Counted from the stretch's first letter, positions 48,961 through 61,936 are shown. The stretch: 64,000 nt of DNA from Casuarius casuarius (GCA_003342895.1 PTFA01000487.1:48534-112533); one strand, 5' to 3'. Translations and numbers: made by a program. Notes: generated by a model not told the origin, from the sequence alone.

Positions 48961-51347
48961 GGTTCTCACTACACTCAAGCTGTGCCAAGATGATTCAAGT
49001 TCTCCCTGGCAGTTTGTTTGGTTTTTTTTAGAAAGTATACCTTAACTGCTAAGATAGCTTTCACAGCCTTTCTCAATTGGCTGCAGTTCAGGTAACCTCT
49101 AAATAAATAAGAATTGTGAGTCTTGGGAATGAATTTCAGTGCAACAGCAAAAGTCTTCAGGACGATGAAGAGTCTTTACTCTATCGCCGCACTCATGCAA
49201 GGCTCCTTTTCAGGAGGAGCTAGGAAACATTTACAGCCGAGATGGCTGGGACCAGGGTATCTGAAAGGCATTACAAAATATATCAGCTGTTAGATGTGTT
49301 CCCCTCCCCCCCCAACAATTCAGTTGTTTTGTGGAAGCACTGATAAAATGAGATCTCTTTCCAAGAAGCATAGCAAAAAGACTGGCTTTTTGAAAATTGC
49401 TTCCTTCTTCACCAGCATCTTCAGGATGTCTCAGCCTAAATAGCTGTCTTTTAGTGATGCAGAGAGCATTTTAAAGAACAGGAGTTTTAAAGAACAAGAA
49501 ATAGTGATTTTTTTTGTTGTTTTGTTTTGTTTAGGCATTAATGGCAAACTTGCAACTCAGTCATGCACTTATGTTCCTGAAGTATAGTTTCAGACACATT
49601 TCCTCCATCTCCCTGAGCAACACTGTCTTTAATCAATGAACATGTTTCTTTTCTGGATGAATCAAAACACGAAGTGAAACATATCATTCCAGATCCATTG
49701 TTTTACTTTTCTAAATGTTTTCTTTAGAAAACAAAGTGTTTGGACATTAAAAAATCACAATTTCCATGTGAAAATTGTCAAATGCTGATGTGTTTACACT
49801 ATTCAAACAGCTTAATTTCTAAAACCATTCAACAACATTTGTATAATTGTTCTTTTCAAAATATTTAATGAGTTAAAATGCATGAGGGTTTTGTAGTAAA
49901 AAGTTTTTAAATGAAAAATTTCAAAACAGCAAAGGTGAGATGCCTCATCTAGTGCAAAAAGATGTATCTCCACATGTACAGTCCAGTCAAGATTTGTATC
50001 AGGGGAAGATTTGGGCAGTGAAGGATTTTTTTTGTTGGAGAGCAATCATAGCTCTATCCAAAACAGCTGGGGCTTTGGACAGTGTTACTTTAAAAGACAG
50101 AATATTTCACAGTGTGCAGATGAAACAGACACCCCACGCTGAAAATCATAATCTGTAGGTGAAAAAGACTGTGTTTCAGTCCACAGTTAAAATGTGAGTT
50201 TGAATGCGTTATCGTCAAAGAAATGTAACAATACTAACGATAGGCTGCCAAAGAAATCTAACATGCTTTGTTCATGCTTGCACTCAAATATAGTCAGGAT
50301 CAACCCAGCCACCTCTAACAGTGCTACAGTATACCAAATGGCTCTATCTGAGCTTTAAAAGCAGAGTGCCCTAATTACTTCATTGTTGCATCCACATTAG
50401 TTCTTTCTCTCCATGACCATAATGCAGTCATCCATATGATAAGATTCTGTGACCTCTTGAATTAGAATTGGTAAACTTTTTTCACCTTCTTGACCCTCTT
50501 CTTCACCTTAGCCTACAAAGCTAGAAATGGGAAATTCCAGCTAATGATATTTGAAAAATACGGTGTAAAAATTCTGTCTGGTGCTAGAATTGTACAGTCT
50601 GACTTCTGCCTTCTAGAGTTCACAGGAGTCCTTTGTACTTGTCTTCTAAATAATTTATTTTCTGCCCAAATTTCACAATTGTCTCAAATGACAAAATTTT
50701 CCAGTTTTGATGTAAAATAATAACATCTAGATAGGAATAATGGTTTTCAAGTAGACCTCTGTCACAGAGATCCGTTGAAAAGCCATTGGTGGTGTTTTAA
50801 ACAAATTCTTCTGGGAGAAGTTGATTATTCAATAAATTCAAAGTTATTGTTCTGTGTCATAAAAACAGGTCTTAAAGTTTTGATGACTTGAGATCTGCAA
50901 AGGGAAATGATCAGTCCAACTGTAATGAGAGCATATATTGACATGATCAATAGATCCTGTATCAAAAGGCCTGAGTTATGAGGAAGAAAAGAAAAGGATT
51001 TATTGGAAGCAAAACTCTTGGGATAATTATGGATCCATGCTTTAATGTCTTTTTTTTCTTCTTCTTTTTTGTGTGTGGTGGTCAATAGCTGATGTTTACT
51101 TCTTACTTAGCAGAAGGATAACAAATGAAGTTATACTCTGGGTATAGTTATCCTAGCACAAGAACTCATGGTAGTAAGTTTCTTCTTTTTCATAGTTGAA
51201 GGAAAATCAAACACTAAGCTGTACAGAACCGGTACTAAATGTGGTTTTGTCTCGACATTGCTGCCACACTGCCATTTCCTGGCATTGAACATCCTGCCTC
51301 AAATGAAAGAAACCATCTTCTCCACAGTTTAGAGGTAAATAACCTCA
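48961..51347. other. Non-coding stretch, possibly with further LTR-derived sequence
   Basis: The part up to about 49,270 is GC-richer than what follows and could be more of the adjacent minus-strand element. A run of Cs lies at 49,303-49,312. From there to 51,347 the sequence is AT-rich with only short frames and no domain. No gene was seen. Confidence 0.45.
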
Positions 51348-51891
51348 TGTGCCTGCGCAGGGGGAAAAAAAAAGAAAGCGTGAAAAGGGCAGAAGGAGGC
51401 TTCTAGGGGAACAGCACGTCTGGCACGAACCGCACGTACACATTTGCGATCTGTGCATGAGCAGGAGACCCCCAGATGCCCCCAGCCCGTTTCTGGAAGG
51501 TTCCGAGAGGGCGGACTGTGCACGACAGCTAATCTGCATGGGAAGTGAGGAAGCACCGGCCAGAGGGGGGCAAGAACCTATAAAAACTGCAGACTGGGTG
51601 AATGGGGGGGGGCTTGTTTGCGAGGACTGAAGATCTCGAGCAGAGTCAGTGGAACATCATTGGACTCGGAGTGGCGGTAGCTAGTTTCTTTTCCTCTTTT
51701 CCAACTTTCTCTATCTTTTCCCCTTGCCCTTGTTCCCCTCTCCCCTTCGCCTCACCTTTGCCTTTCCCCCATCTTTTCTCCCCACTTCGTAGAAAATAAA
51801 GTTAAGAGGTTGTACGATATTTGACTGGTTTTAGCGTCTTAATCTTGTGCTTGGGATCGTAACGAAACCCTCCCGATATTGGATGGGGACA
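51348..51891 (+). mobile_element. Endogenous-retrovirus LTR, plus orientation
   Basis: A U3-like part with TGCGCAGG at its left edge and several CpGs leads to TATAAAA at 51,579-51,585 and a G run at 51,604-51,612. A pyrimidine-rich stretch (51,685-51,785) ends in AATAAA at 51,795-51,800, followed by a T/G-rich tail and CCTCCCGATATTGG near the right edge. The layout resembles avian class III (ERVL-like) LTRs as I remember them, where a CT-rich segment separates the TATA box from the poly(A) signal by about 200 bp. Proposed ends are TGT at 51,348 and ACA at 51,891, with no clear target-site duplication. No internal retroviral gene follows, so it is probably a solo LTR. Frames over it, such as 51,349-51,630, are not genes. 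Confidence 0.75.
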
Positions 51892-52767
51892 TAAGCTTTA
51901 GGTTATCTCACCATAAGATTGATGAAATCACTCGATCTGTAACTCAGTGTGCAAATACACACACACATACACACACATTCCCCCTATAAATGGAAGATTA
52001 TTCAAAAATGAAGGTGCTGCAGCTATAGCAGCACTTCTTTCCACCAAATTTAATGTTCCAGATATTTTATATATAGTTGTTGGCTATTCGTAAAAGAAAC
52101 TATCAACAAAAGAAGTTTTACAGAAGGGAACCAAGCAGTGGAAATTGAGTACTTTAAAGCTGATTTAAAGCCAGAAGAAAGCAACAAGATTTAAATCAAG
52201 CTCAGACAAAAAAATGCCAAATTTGTTATTCCATTCAAAATATAGCTGGTGCCTATAGGTCCAGTCTCCCCGGCAGGCCAGTAACAACTTTCACTGGATA
52301 GTCTTAATTCATATATGGTACTTTTCTCAGCTTGACTAAAGTAAAGAGACAGGAAAAGATTTTTGCTTCTTGCAAGACAAGTTCTCTGCAGTCTGCTCTT
52401 TGACAAAAGGAAAGAAATGTCTCATAGACCTCTCACAATAAAATCTTCTCCTCCCACTTACTAGTGAATACAGAAAAAAAGTCAACATCCATAGATCATT
52501 TGTGCAACTCTTCTGAGGTCTTTATTCCCTGGCCTCCAGCCCTGCCTTCCCTCAATCTCTATCAGTAGCTGATGGTCACTGAAATTCCATTTGCATCTTT
52601 TAAAAACCCCAGCTGCCAGAAATGGGTGAACAATGCACATGGGGTTTATTTATTTGCTCATTTATTTATCTTAAAAAGTGTCCATCAGAACACTAAGCTT
52701 TTCGCAAAAACATTATTCATATTTATTCTCTCTCTCTTTTTTGTTTGTTTGTTTGTTATATCAGGTT
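51892..52767. other. Non-coding spacer between two LTR-type repeats
   Basis: Contains a CA-type microsatellite at about 51,955-51,978 and a CT run passing into four TTTG units at about 52,731-52,758, directly before the next repeat. No gene was recognised. Confidence 0.55.
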
Positions 52768-53465
52768 GATAGGCACCACACAGGCAAACATGGGATTCAG
52801 GATGGTGCAGCCCAAAGAAGAGGGGTTTGCGCTGGGGTGCTCCCCAAGAGTTAACAAACACCAGGTGCACCACGGCTGGAGTCACAACTCTGTCGGGTTG
52901 CTGTAGCCATCTAGTGACCCTGTGAGGGCTGAGCAAACTTAGTCAGCAACAGAGAAATGACACCACAGACTCACACTGTACGGATGTAGGTAGAGCTTTG
53001 CATGTGTTGAACATCCCTACTGTTATCTGTTGACCACCCTCTTGACCGTATTGTTGACCATATTGTTGTCAGCTGAGGTCACTGGTTCTGTTGTGTAACC
53101 ATGATCTGGTGCTGTTTGAGTGGATAATGAACTAGTGATCCTGGGCTTACCCAGGAAGGATAAAAGCAAGTAAACCACACAGCTCTGTGTGGATTTGGGT
53201 TCACTGTCAGCTGGTCTGTAGGCATGGCAGCTCACCCATCAGCTGGGACTTCCCTGATGCCATTGTGAGCATATTATAGAGACTGGTAATGGTGATCACA
53301 TTTGTATTGCGAGCTATATGTTGCAATTGCTATATTTTTCTAAGTGTAACTTAAACTTGCATTACGATTTCAGTATGTTGCTGTATCATACTGCTATATC
53401 AAAAATCTCATGTAACATCAAATATCTTCAAATAAATAAATTTTGATGTTAAAAATTAAAGAGTT
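52768..53465 (+). mobile_element. LTR-like dispersed repeat, copy 2 (plus orientation)
   Basis: The first 500 bases match copy 1 at 22,665 in order: CCACACAGGCAA, GGATGGTGCAGCCCA, AGAAGAGGGG, GGTGCACCA, the GATAAAAG promoter box at 53,159-53,166, AAACCACA, GTCAGCTGG, CCCATCAGCTGGGACT versus the related CCCACTGGAGGAGAC, and CCCTGATG. After about 53,280 the two diverge: this copy becomes T/A-rich and ends with overlapping AATAAA signals at 53,431-53,440. An internal echo, TTGACCGTATTGTTGACCAT at about 53,043-53,062, sits where copy 1 also has a short direct repeat. Promoter box plus terminal poly(A) signal supports an LTR. The exact ends are unsure, and TGATAGG at 52,766 is one candidate start. 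Confidence 0.6.
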
Positions 53466-54793
53466 TGTGCAAGTAATCCCTGATTTGACCCTTATCTGCT
53501 GCTGATCATTCTCTGCCTCCCTGAATCCTCTTTTCTAAGCACAGAGCATTTGGAAATCTTGTTGGTGAAGACTTTTTTTTTTTCTTTTCTCATTTTGTGT
53601 CATATGCCTATTTGCAAGAGAAGAACAGCATAACACTTTTATGGCACAGAGACCTTTGTTAAATAACATTTGTGCTATTTGGAAGTCTGTGTTTTATGCA
53701 GATTCACACATACACAATATATATATGTGCATATACCCCCACCCCACACAGACACTTGCATCTAGAACTTTACACTGAAAACTTCTGTGAAGCGTTCTCG
53801 TTTTGTGACAAAAGTGTTGGTGAAAGATTCCCAGTAGACTCCACCAAAATAAAGATCTTTTTCTTCTCACTTAAAGTGATGTAGACAGCCATCTTTTTCT
53901 TACTAAAACTCCCCCTTCTTGTGCTTTACATGCTATGGATGTTTTGTGTTATAGAAATAGGTTCCAAACCTGAGAGCCTTTGAAAAAAAGCCCTATGTAG
54001 AAGATACTCTGAATATAAAATAAGCCCAGATTTTAATCTAATTTTCTAAATCAATTATAGTACATGATATAACTGAATGCATATGAGTTATAAGAGCAAC
54101 AGAAAGTAGCACAGGTGAATCGCGTACAGAATGAAAGTATGCACATCACTTTTTAGTAGAGTATGGCTGTTATACATATGCTATATTCTTAGCTTTATGC
54201 ATAATCTGAGCAGCAGGAGGGAAAATGTATGTATTTTATGGTGATCTAAAATGAGTAAGTGAAAGATTTTATACCATTTACTGTCACATGCACTGAAGGT
54301 TGAAAAGCTTGTAGACTATAATATTCATTTAGTGAGATATGCCATTTATGGCTGACATGATGAAAAGAAAGCCAGAGGGCTTACTTGTAAATCACACTGA
54401 ACTCCAGAGACAGTGTGATTCTTAGAGCTTTCAGTCAAATTTAGAAACACAGCCATGGCAATTAGCAGCATGCTTCCAAAATTCATCATAGAAAACAGCT
54501 CATCGTTTCTTGGAGTGTTTGCCCTCCTGAAACCATGACATAGTCAGGAGATAGCGTACTCAACATGATCAGCTGGTTGGTAATCAACACAACTCTGCTA
54601 ATGGGAATTCCAAGCAAGGTTATAAACATTTTATAAGGCTTTGTCAAGTTACTCAGTCTGATTTCCCTCTCAGGGTTATAGAAAGACAAGGAAAAGAAGG
54701 AAAACTATAAGGGTTTATTGTGGAGTTGCAGGAATGTAAATTCAGGCTGACAGCAGAGGTTTACAGTGTGCTTTTCTATCCTTTCCACTCTAA
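53466..54793. other. AT-rich non-coding spacer
   Basis: A T run near 53,573-53,583 and a TA/CA patch near 53,705-53,750 are the only simple repeats. No gene or element was recognised. The short minus frame at 54,705-54,974 runs into the neighbouring LTR. Confidence 0.55.
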
Positions 54794-54849
54794 TGTACTG
54801 CGGGAGATTAACGGACAGCACGCCAATCAATATGATTAAATGCTGACGC

Positions 54850-54878
54850 TTTATTAAGCCCGAATAGCATCTTTTATA
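54850..54878 (-). promoter_or_regulatory. TATA box and overlapping-distance poly(A) signal of the 54.8-kb LTR
   Basis: Minus-strand TATAAAAG at 54,871-54,878 and AATAAA at 54,850-54,855. The spacing would place transcription start at or just after the AATAAA. Confidence 0.7.
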
Positions 54879-55053
54879 TGCCTTAATCATGATCCCGTGA
54901 ATCAAACTATACAGTGATTGGTACAAGTCATTTGGCACGTGCATCAGTACAGTATATGATTGGACAGCAGGCACTGTCCACGAGGAAGTTACCTAAGCCC
55001 ATGAATTCCTTACTCAGCATCTAGGTTGTTTTTCTGCCCTCTAATAACCTGAC

Positions 55054-55094
55054 CTACTTTCACACTCTTGCAACTTACTTTCACGCTCTTGCAA
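55054..55094. repeat. Tandem repeat inside the LTR's U3
   Basis: CTACTTTCACACTCTTGCAA (55,054-55,073) is followed directly by a near-copy at 55,074-55,094 with one inserted T and one A-to-G change. Tandem U3 repeats often act as enhancers in retroviruses; this is inference here. Confidence 0.85.
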
Positions 55095-58000
55095 TTAACA
55101 TTATGGCTGGATTGCTCACATGTCCATTTTCCTCTAGAAAATCCTCCACAATGTACAACCTCACTTAGTGTGTCATTCCTGGACATGCAGTACTTTTGCA
55201 CTTCTCCTGGGACTCAACTTTGAGCAATAATTCAATGAATACACTGGTACGAATTGACATCTACTTGTCTCCAGTCAAGAATACTTGGTTTAACCAGTGG
55301 CCTAAAAGGAGGGAGAAGGGTGGCATCTTTCATAACAGTAAAAATTTCACCTGCAAAGAGAACTGTTTGAGGGAGAGTGTAATGATGGTGGCTATGGGAA
55401 AAAAAGAAAAGGAAAAAAGAAGAAAATAGTTCATTCACTTACTCATTTTAAAAGCAGAGCTGAGCATTTCAAGAAAATAAAGAATCTACGAAAAATCCAA
55501 AAGATATTTTTGTGTGATCTGTCCTTCCTTGCAGCCATGACAAGAATCAGTTACCTAAGCTGAGTGAGTTTCAAACTGGAATTTAAGCCAGCCAACTATA
55601 GCTAAGCTGGAGACATCTTAAGTTTCTAGCATTTACCACAACTAGTCTAGGACTGAAATGTCATTCAATCATTCTAGAAACATGAATTATCTGCGTTGTG
55701 GTATGTTTGTGGCAGATGAGCTAAGGGTGAATCTTCTTCAAAATATGCTCTGCACTTTTCAACTTCAGTAGGCATGAAAAGGTAGATGCAGAAGACCTGC
55801 AGCATATCCAAACTGTGTGAGGAGTGGAGAGGCAGAGGGAAAAATGAGGGATACTTTTGTATAGCTTTTTTCCAAGAAAGCCCTGAGAACTCCAAGCTGT
55901 CAGGTACAGAGAAGCCTCAATGATACTGCCATGTAATGAGAAAAAGTAAGAATTTTCTTTGCTACTTTTGCATGAGATGACATATGGAGTTGTATTAATT
56001 AGTAGCAGCATCAGAGATTTTTTCTGCAGCTCCCAGACATACTAAATTGAAGCTTTTTATTTTTGTTTTTTTTATTTTTTACTTTAATAAAAACCTGGAG
56101 ATGGTCAGCCATATCATCCATTGTCCCAGTAGAAAACCTGAAAGACGAAACGCAGGAAAATAAAATGATTTCTTGGATCTCCTCCAGAGCATGCTGCTAT
56201 GGGAATTTAGGTTTGCGTTCATGTGGAGCAAGAATTGATTTAAAGTTTCCAGATTTACTTTCACCTTGGTGATTATAGGACATGAAGAGAAAAGTTTTCC
56301 TATTTCTTTCCCTCTCCAGTTTGTCCATACTTCATGTGTGCTGTTTGTAATACTCTCTGAAATTTTGGGAAAGGGAAAAAAGTTAGCTTGCTAGAAAGAA
56401 CAATGAGTACACCCACATTGCCTGCCTGGCCACGTGCAGATCACCCTAAAACAGGCCAGGAGAATTGTTCCCAGTTGGACAAGGGAGCTAGCCATTAGGT
56501 AGATTTAGATTCAGATTTTCATGTGTCTGACCACTTCGCATAGAGCAGAATGTCACAAGCAGGACTCTAAATAGTGACTTAGGAGAAGGAAATATACATC
56601 CAGACCATTGAATGTGTTGCTTTTAGAACATCTAATGTTTGCTGTCAGAAGACTAAATGGGTAACTATTTGCATTTCTACAATAAGCATGAACATGGTTT
56701 TGTGAGATACCAGGGAGACCATCATAATGGAAAAAGTAATAGTTTTTGACTGATAAGAGAGACAGAAATATTAACAGCAAAAAGATTGGCAGGAAAGATT
56801 AAAAGAAAAGAATGTATATGGGATATACTCCAATGGAAGGACCATGCAAAAAATATTCTAAGCGAAAAAACTAAATCAAACACGCTTGAAAGCATGAAAC
56901 TGACATTAGTATTACACAAGCTAAAGGGGTGGTGGTGGGGAACAAGATGAGGGAAGGGATAATGCAAGACTTTTAATAAAAAGAAAATGAAAAGAAGAGA
57001 AAACATAATTCAATAGCTTGGAAATATATTGAACTAAATACAATTCTGAGAAAACAAGAGAAAATCAACAAGATACTTCCTGAATTCTACAGGGAGATGT
57101 ATGAAACGAGTTAAGAAAAGAAGAACACAGTTTTTTTCTCCACATACAATAAAACTAACTTATCCAGAAGTCACACTACAAGCAAAATGATTGAGCCTTT
57201 GAAATGTAAAGAAATTTTTGAAGCTGTACAAAAGTGCTCAAAATGAGAGAACTGTATGATCATTCACATATTTTACAGCAAGAAAATATTGGTCAGCTTC
57301 ATTTTCACAGGCACAGATGGACAAAGGAAAGAAACAAAATAGAGGTCATTAGTCAGAGAGCACACAATTTCAAAATCAACAGCATCATTTAGAAACATTA
57401 ATTGTAATTTCCAGGGTTTCATAGGTGCCTAACTGCCAGGTCTGCCAAATGGAGTTATAGACAAAGCTAGTGACTTTAATGCTTTTATAAGTGTCTAAAA
57501 GCAGGCTGGATGCCTGATTATTTGTAATAGTCAAGTCTTGTCCGCGCAGTCTGGTGGTAAGTATGAAGAAGCTAGAGCAAAATCTGCATAACCCATACCA
57601 TTCGGTAAGTTCTCCCCTCCAAACCCCTTTGCTGTCTGCGATATAAATACAGTATTCTTACAGACTGATGACAAACATTTTTAGATTACGGAACAAGAAG
57701 TTATGACTTTGGTGTCAATGGCTTTTGGTTCAAAACCTACCATTGGTTCCGGTAAGCAATGCTTCCATCGCTTACAGTCATTTAGAACATTAGGAAGATT
57801 TCCGTCTAGAGCACTAGAAATCTGGCCATTTTTAGCAGCCTTATAATCACTTCAAAATGAGAAAGCTTATGTGCAGTTTTGCAAACAACTTCCTGATAGC
57901 AATCCCAACATAAGTCCCATGAACAGTTACTGCTTCTCCCTGCTGCCTCATTGCCTCATTGCTGCCTCCCTGTGATAATTCATGTTTTGTCCTTATAAGA

Positions 58001-60439
58001 AGAGTTTTGGCATGTCAAGGTAAGTTGTGCTAGGTAATCCCCCCACCTTTTTTTTTTTCCCCCGGACTTTCTATTGGCCTTTCCACTTCCCTGATCCAAT
58101 TCAGTATGTACAGACTCAAGGGAAGTAACAGCGAGAGAGGGGGTGAGACTCCATAAGCTTATTTACATTGTACGTATAAAGCAGCCAGTCTGGGCAACAA
58201 CCTATGAACAAACAGCATGCACCCTGATTACTGTCTTTGTTTGTCATTCATTATATTGGTTACACCATGACACACTACTTGTACAACTGCAGTGGGAACT
58301 AATTTAAGAAAATGACCTTCTTGAAGACAACACAAAACAAAACAAAAAAAACTCACCCCAAAAACTTCCAGATTTTTTTCATGAAGCAATTCACAACTAA
58401 CTAGTACAACTAAAGAGGTAACTGGTACAGCTGTGTTGAAATACTGTGTTGAAAATGCTGAAAGAAAAGGAGAAGGAAAGAAGAGGTCATTTAAAGAGGA
58501 GACACAGCAAGATCTTAAACCTGTAGTACCACTATCAATCACAGTGTCAAGTGACAGTCTCATTTAATGTGTAACTATGTAGAACAGGCTACATTAATTT
58601 GAGCAACAGGAGACTTAGGGTAAGTCTAACTCACTAGAACAAATAGCCAACATGAAAATATTAGCCTTGGAAGGTCTTCAAAAAAGGCCATGATAGATGT
58701 AAAGAAAAAAATAAATACAGAGTACAACAAGCTGCAGAGATGCACAAGTGAAGGGTGGAGTTTTTCTTCTGTCTTTGAAAGTCAATGAAGTGCTATGTAG
58801 CCATTTAAGCTGCTAAAAAGCAGTTGTGAAAATTACTTTTTCTTGTTTTATTTTGCACATTATAAATTCTATCAGAATAAAAAGATCCTGCTACATGCAG
58901 TGTCAGTATTACAGCGATATCCTTTGTTTAATACATCAAATAGGAACTATCACTTCACTATTTTTAAAGTTGTCCTTTCCTATGTACTACCAAAACTAGT
59001 GCCTTTTAGAAAAGAACTGCTGACTTGGGCTGACTGTGTAATAAATGAGGGAAGCAAACCATGGGGAACATCTGATTCACTCGCCAGGCAGGTGGTGGAG
59101 GATATTTTTTAAAGGTTTCTCCTCTAGTAGCTTTTATAAATCTATGATTCTTGGACTACATTAGACACTAAGAATCATATCATCCATGCAGTTAATTCCA
59201 TTGAATTAACTGGTTTCCAGGAAGCCAAACAGGAGGATCATTTTAAATTTTTATCCCTCTAAAAACAAAAATGGACCATGAAAGCAAAGCTGTGGGCAAA
59301 CACAGAAGGATAGCTTGCCTATTAGAAATACAGAAAGGGCCAAAAAAACAATAGTCAGAATGATTAATAACTGTTCACATAGGGTGAAATTTATTCCTGG
59401 AAAAAGATGGGTCACTTGTAAAACATCATATTAACACTACTGCTACTCCAGACCTGCCCTTGTTGCAACCTTCTAGCATATCAGCAGGAACACTATCAGG
59501 CCCTCAAAATATGTAGCAAGAATTTAAGTTTCTATCATGCTAATTTGGTACTTGCTCTGCTCCCAGCTTACCTGGCTGGATACCTGTCAGTATCATGGCT
59601 GAAGTTGCATATCCTCCGTTCTCCTGGGTCAAATGCCCTATCTGGAAATTTATGGGCCACATGAAGAGTTCAGGTGAATGTCGAACTCCTCCTACTTGGT
59701 GATCAGGTGCACATAATTTGACTGCAAGATGGAATGCACTGAAATTTAGCTGGAAAGGCAGTAGCAGAAACAGACTATTATGATCTTGGATGTTCTACAG
59801 AAGTTCTGTGAGGCTGATGAGATCCCCCTCTAGCCTCTTCTACCTGGCTTGGCACTTCAGTGGTCAGCAGAGGGCAAGGGTCTGAGATGAAAGAACAGTC
59901 CAAGACATTATCTCTGTCTACTGATCACAGAACCAAACCTCAGCCTGATAGTAAATGCTGAATCTGCATGTCATTGGCAATTCTATCTTCCTCAACCTGA
60001 TGAGAAAAACTCTCTATGAACAGAACTCCTCCTTTCTCCACACAGTAGTATTTAAACACAGCACAAATTTAAGGGAAAGATTTTGTAAGCCCTGGATTCT
60101 ACTGGCCCTCAGAGCTAATATTTCCTTCTATTAAAACAGTGCATTTCTAGTGGAGATTCCTTGCAGAAAAACAACTTCTGCACTTCAGAGATGATCCTTA
60201 TCCTGCCTTTTTTCCTCTACTGCCAACCCTGGCTGACATGCTGGCCCTCAAAGGTAATGTGAGAGAAGCGCTTTAGTCATACATCTCCAAGCTGGGGGAA
60301 GAACTGAAAGGCTCCAGAAATTCTTTGAGAAATGAGAAAGAGCATATGATTTCAATAATTCAAATAGATTTATTTTAAATATGGGTTGAGAAAACAAATA
60401 AACAAAAAAATACTTGGTGATCTGTAGACCTGTTTCAGA

Positions 60440-60502
60440 AATATATATATATGTATATATGTGTATATATGTGTATATATGTGTATATATATATATATAT
60501 AT
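60440..60502. repeat. TA/TG microsatellite with a 10-bp sub-period
   Basis: TA units at both ends flank three copies of a 10-bp GTGTATATAT unit. The opposing short frames over it are Tyr/Ile/Thr/His repeats and not genes. Confidence 0.95.
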
Positions 60503-61905
60503 CATCTGTTGGGTGTTGGGCTTGGAGGCATGTTTTGGGCAGCTTCCAAAGATGAGCTCCAGATGATTTACATTTCACAGCTTTTCTGCTGGACTTTTTA
60601 CGTGTGGGTTGGTGAAGATATCTTTATATTCTGGGGTTTCCTCACCGGCAAATAACTGTCAATCATTGCTGTGATGAGGAGACATAATGTAAAAGAACAA
60701 AATCACTAAAAGTACTAGATATCAACATGGTAAAATACCACATCTATGTGGCTAAACTACATCATGGAAATTGGGACCACATCTATAGGGGACATAGAAC
60801 CACATTCACAGAGAAGAGCCCGCAAGACAAGAGAACCCAAATGCTGTTTCTGTTAACCTGCCTATCCTTGGCAGGTCTTAATTGTATGGCACAGAGGGCG
60901 AGGAATTGAAGAAGAAAAAAATTTCAAAGAGTAAAAAAGGTACCAATCTGATAACATAGGGCTTATCCTCTGCTACGAAATGTGGAAGAGTGGGCTATGC
61001 AACAATTCTTTTCCAGTACCTGGAATTTCAAAGGCTATATGCAAACTCATTGTAAAACATAGGGAAAATGATGGTAAGAGTGGTAACCAAATTTAGTGTT
61101 CTGGGACTTGATCTTGAGTTTTTAGGCTGAGACAACATTTAACTGCTTTTTTTTTTTGCTTATGTGATATCTTTTTTAAAATAAATATTCTTTAGACCCC
61201 TGATGTGTGCATTTTTACAGCCATCTTATTGCCAGGTACCTATGGAAGGAGGCAGAAATAAACTGCCAGAGATATTTTCAAAGCATAGGGCAAAGACAGT
61301 TTCTATAGCAGTGTGCTGTGTGTGCTGTCTGTCTTGTGTAAGACCATTGGATATCTTAAGGATTGCTGACATCCTGGGGATGTGGAGCCAGGTCTCAATT
61401 TAATAAATGGAAAGATATTGAACATGAAAATCTAGCACAATCCAGGCCTCCAAGTTGGCTCCGCTTGCCTCTAATGACAAGTCTCAAAGTCTTTTCTTCA
61501 TTGCTGTCTTATCTAGATTGTCTAGACAGGACCTCACAATACCTTACCCACCCTCAAACGAAGATGACTGGCAATAAAGAAGCACTACTCTGCTACTGCG
61601 TCATCTACTTCTGTGTCAATTACTTCAACATTATAGGCGCTGTGCTCTCCTTCCTGCTGTTCTTCTTGACACTTGGCCCTAGTGGCAAACACACAGGCTG
61701 GAGCTGGGAGGTGTTCACAGCTGAGTGCATGCTCTCTTTGCTGTCTCAGAGCAGCTGGGACAGCAAGGATTTCTTTGTTATCTATATGCAGAAGAGGTCT
61801 CTGTAGAGACCAGGGCGCTTTAGCTACCTGTGGAATACTGGTTGATACTAATGTACCCTCTAATAACCGGAAATACCTGCCTGCATTTAGCCATTGCCTC
61901 CACAT

Positions 61906-61936
61906 CCTCTCCTCCCCTCCCCTCCCCTCCCTCCTC
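61906..61936. repeat. (CTCCC)n pyrimidine repeat
   Basis: About 30 bp of CCTCC/CCTCT units, all pyrimidine on plus. Confidence 0.9.

Larger units (their letters stand above)
54794..55157 (-). mobile_element. 364-bp LTR with alpharetrovirus-like promoter/poly(A) layout
   Basis: On the minus strand the element starts TGTACATTGTGG (from 55,157) and ends CTCCCGCAGTACA (at 54,794), giving the terminal inverted repeat TGTAC/GTACA. U3 carries a tandem repeat of about 20 bp and two CCAATCA boxes. TATAAAAG (54,871-54,878 on plus) is followed after 15 bases by AATAAA (54,850-54,855). Such closeness of TATA box and poly(A) signal, with the signal at the U3/R junction, is characteristic of alpharetroviruses and related avian class II elements. 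The short R/U5 ends in a CTCCCGCA-type stretch. Flanking bases (CTCTAA on the left, ACCTCA on the right) do not form a clean target-site duplication. No internal genes adjoin it, so I read it as a solo LTR. Confidence 0.78.

Noticed and set aside
51349..51630. 93-codon plus frame starting at the edge of the 51.35-kb LTR
   Set aside because: It covers the U3 and promoter of an LTR and matches no protein I know.
57545..57615. Strong splice-donor-like GGTAAGT sequences
   Set aside because: No matching acceptor with an open exon was found upstream; such motifs occur by chance.
58228..58563. 111-codon minus frame
   Set aside because: No domain, and composition like surrounding AT-rich DNA.
58668..58700. 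Short CR1-like phrase (GGAAGGTCTTCAA)
   Set aside because: Only a few words of similarity and no CR1 context on either side; too short to call.
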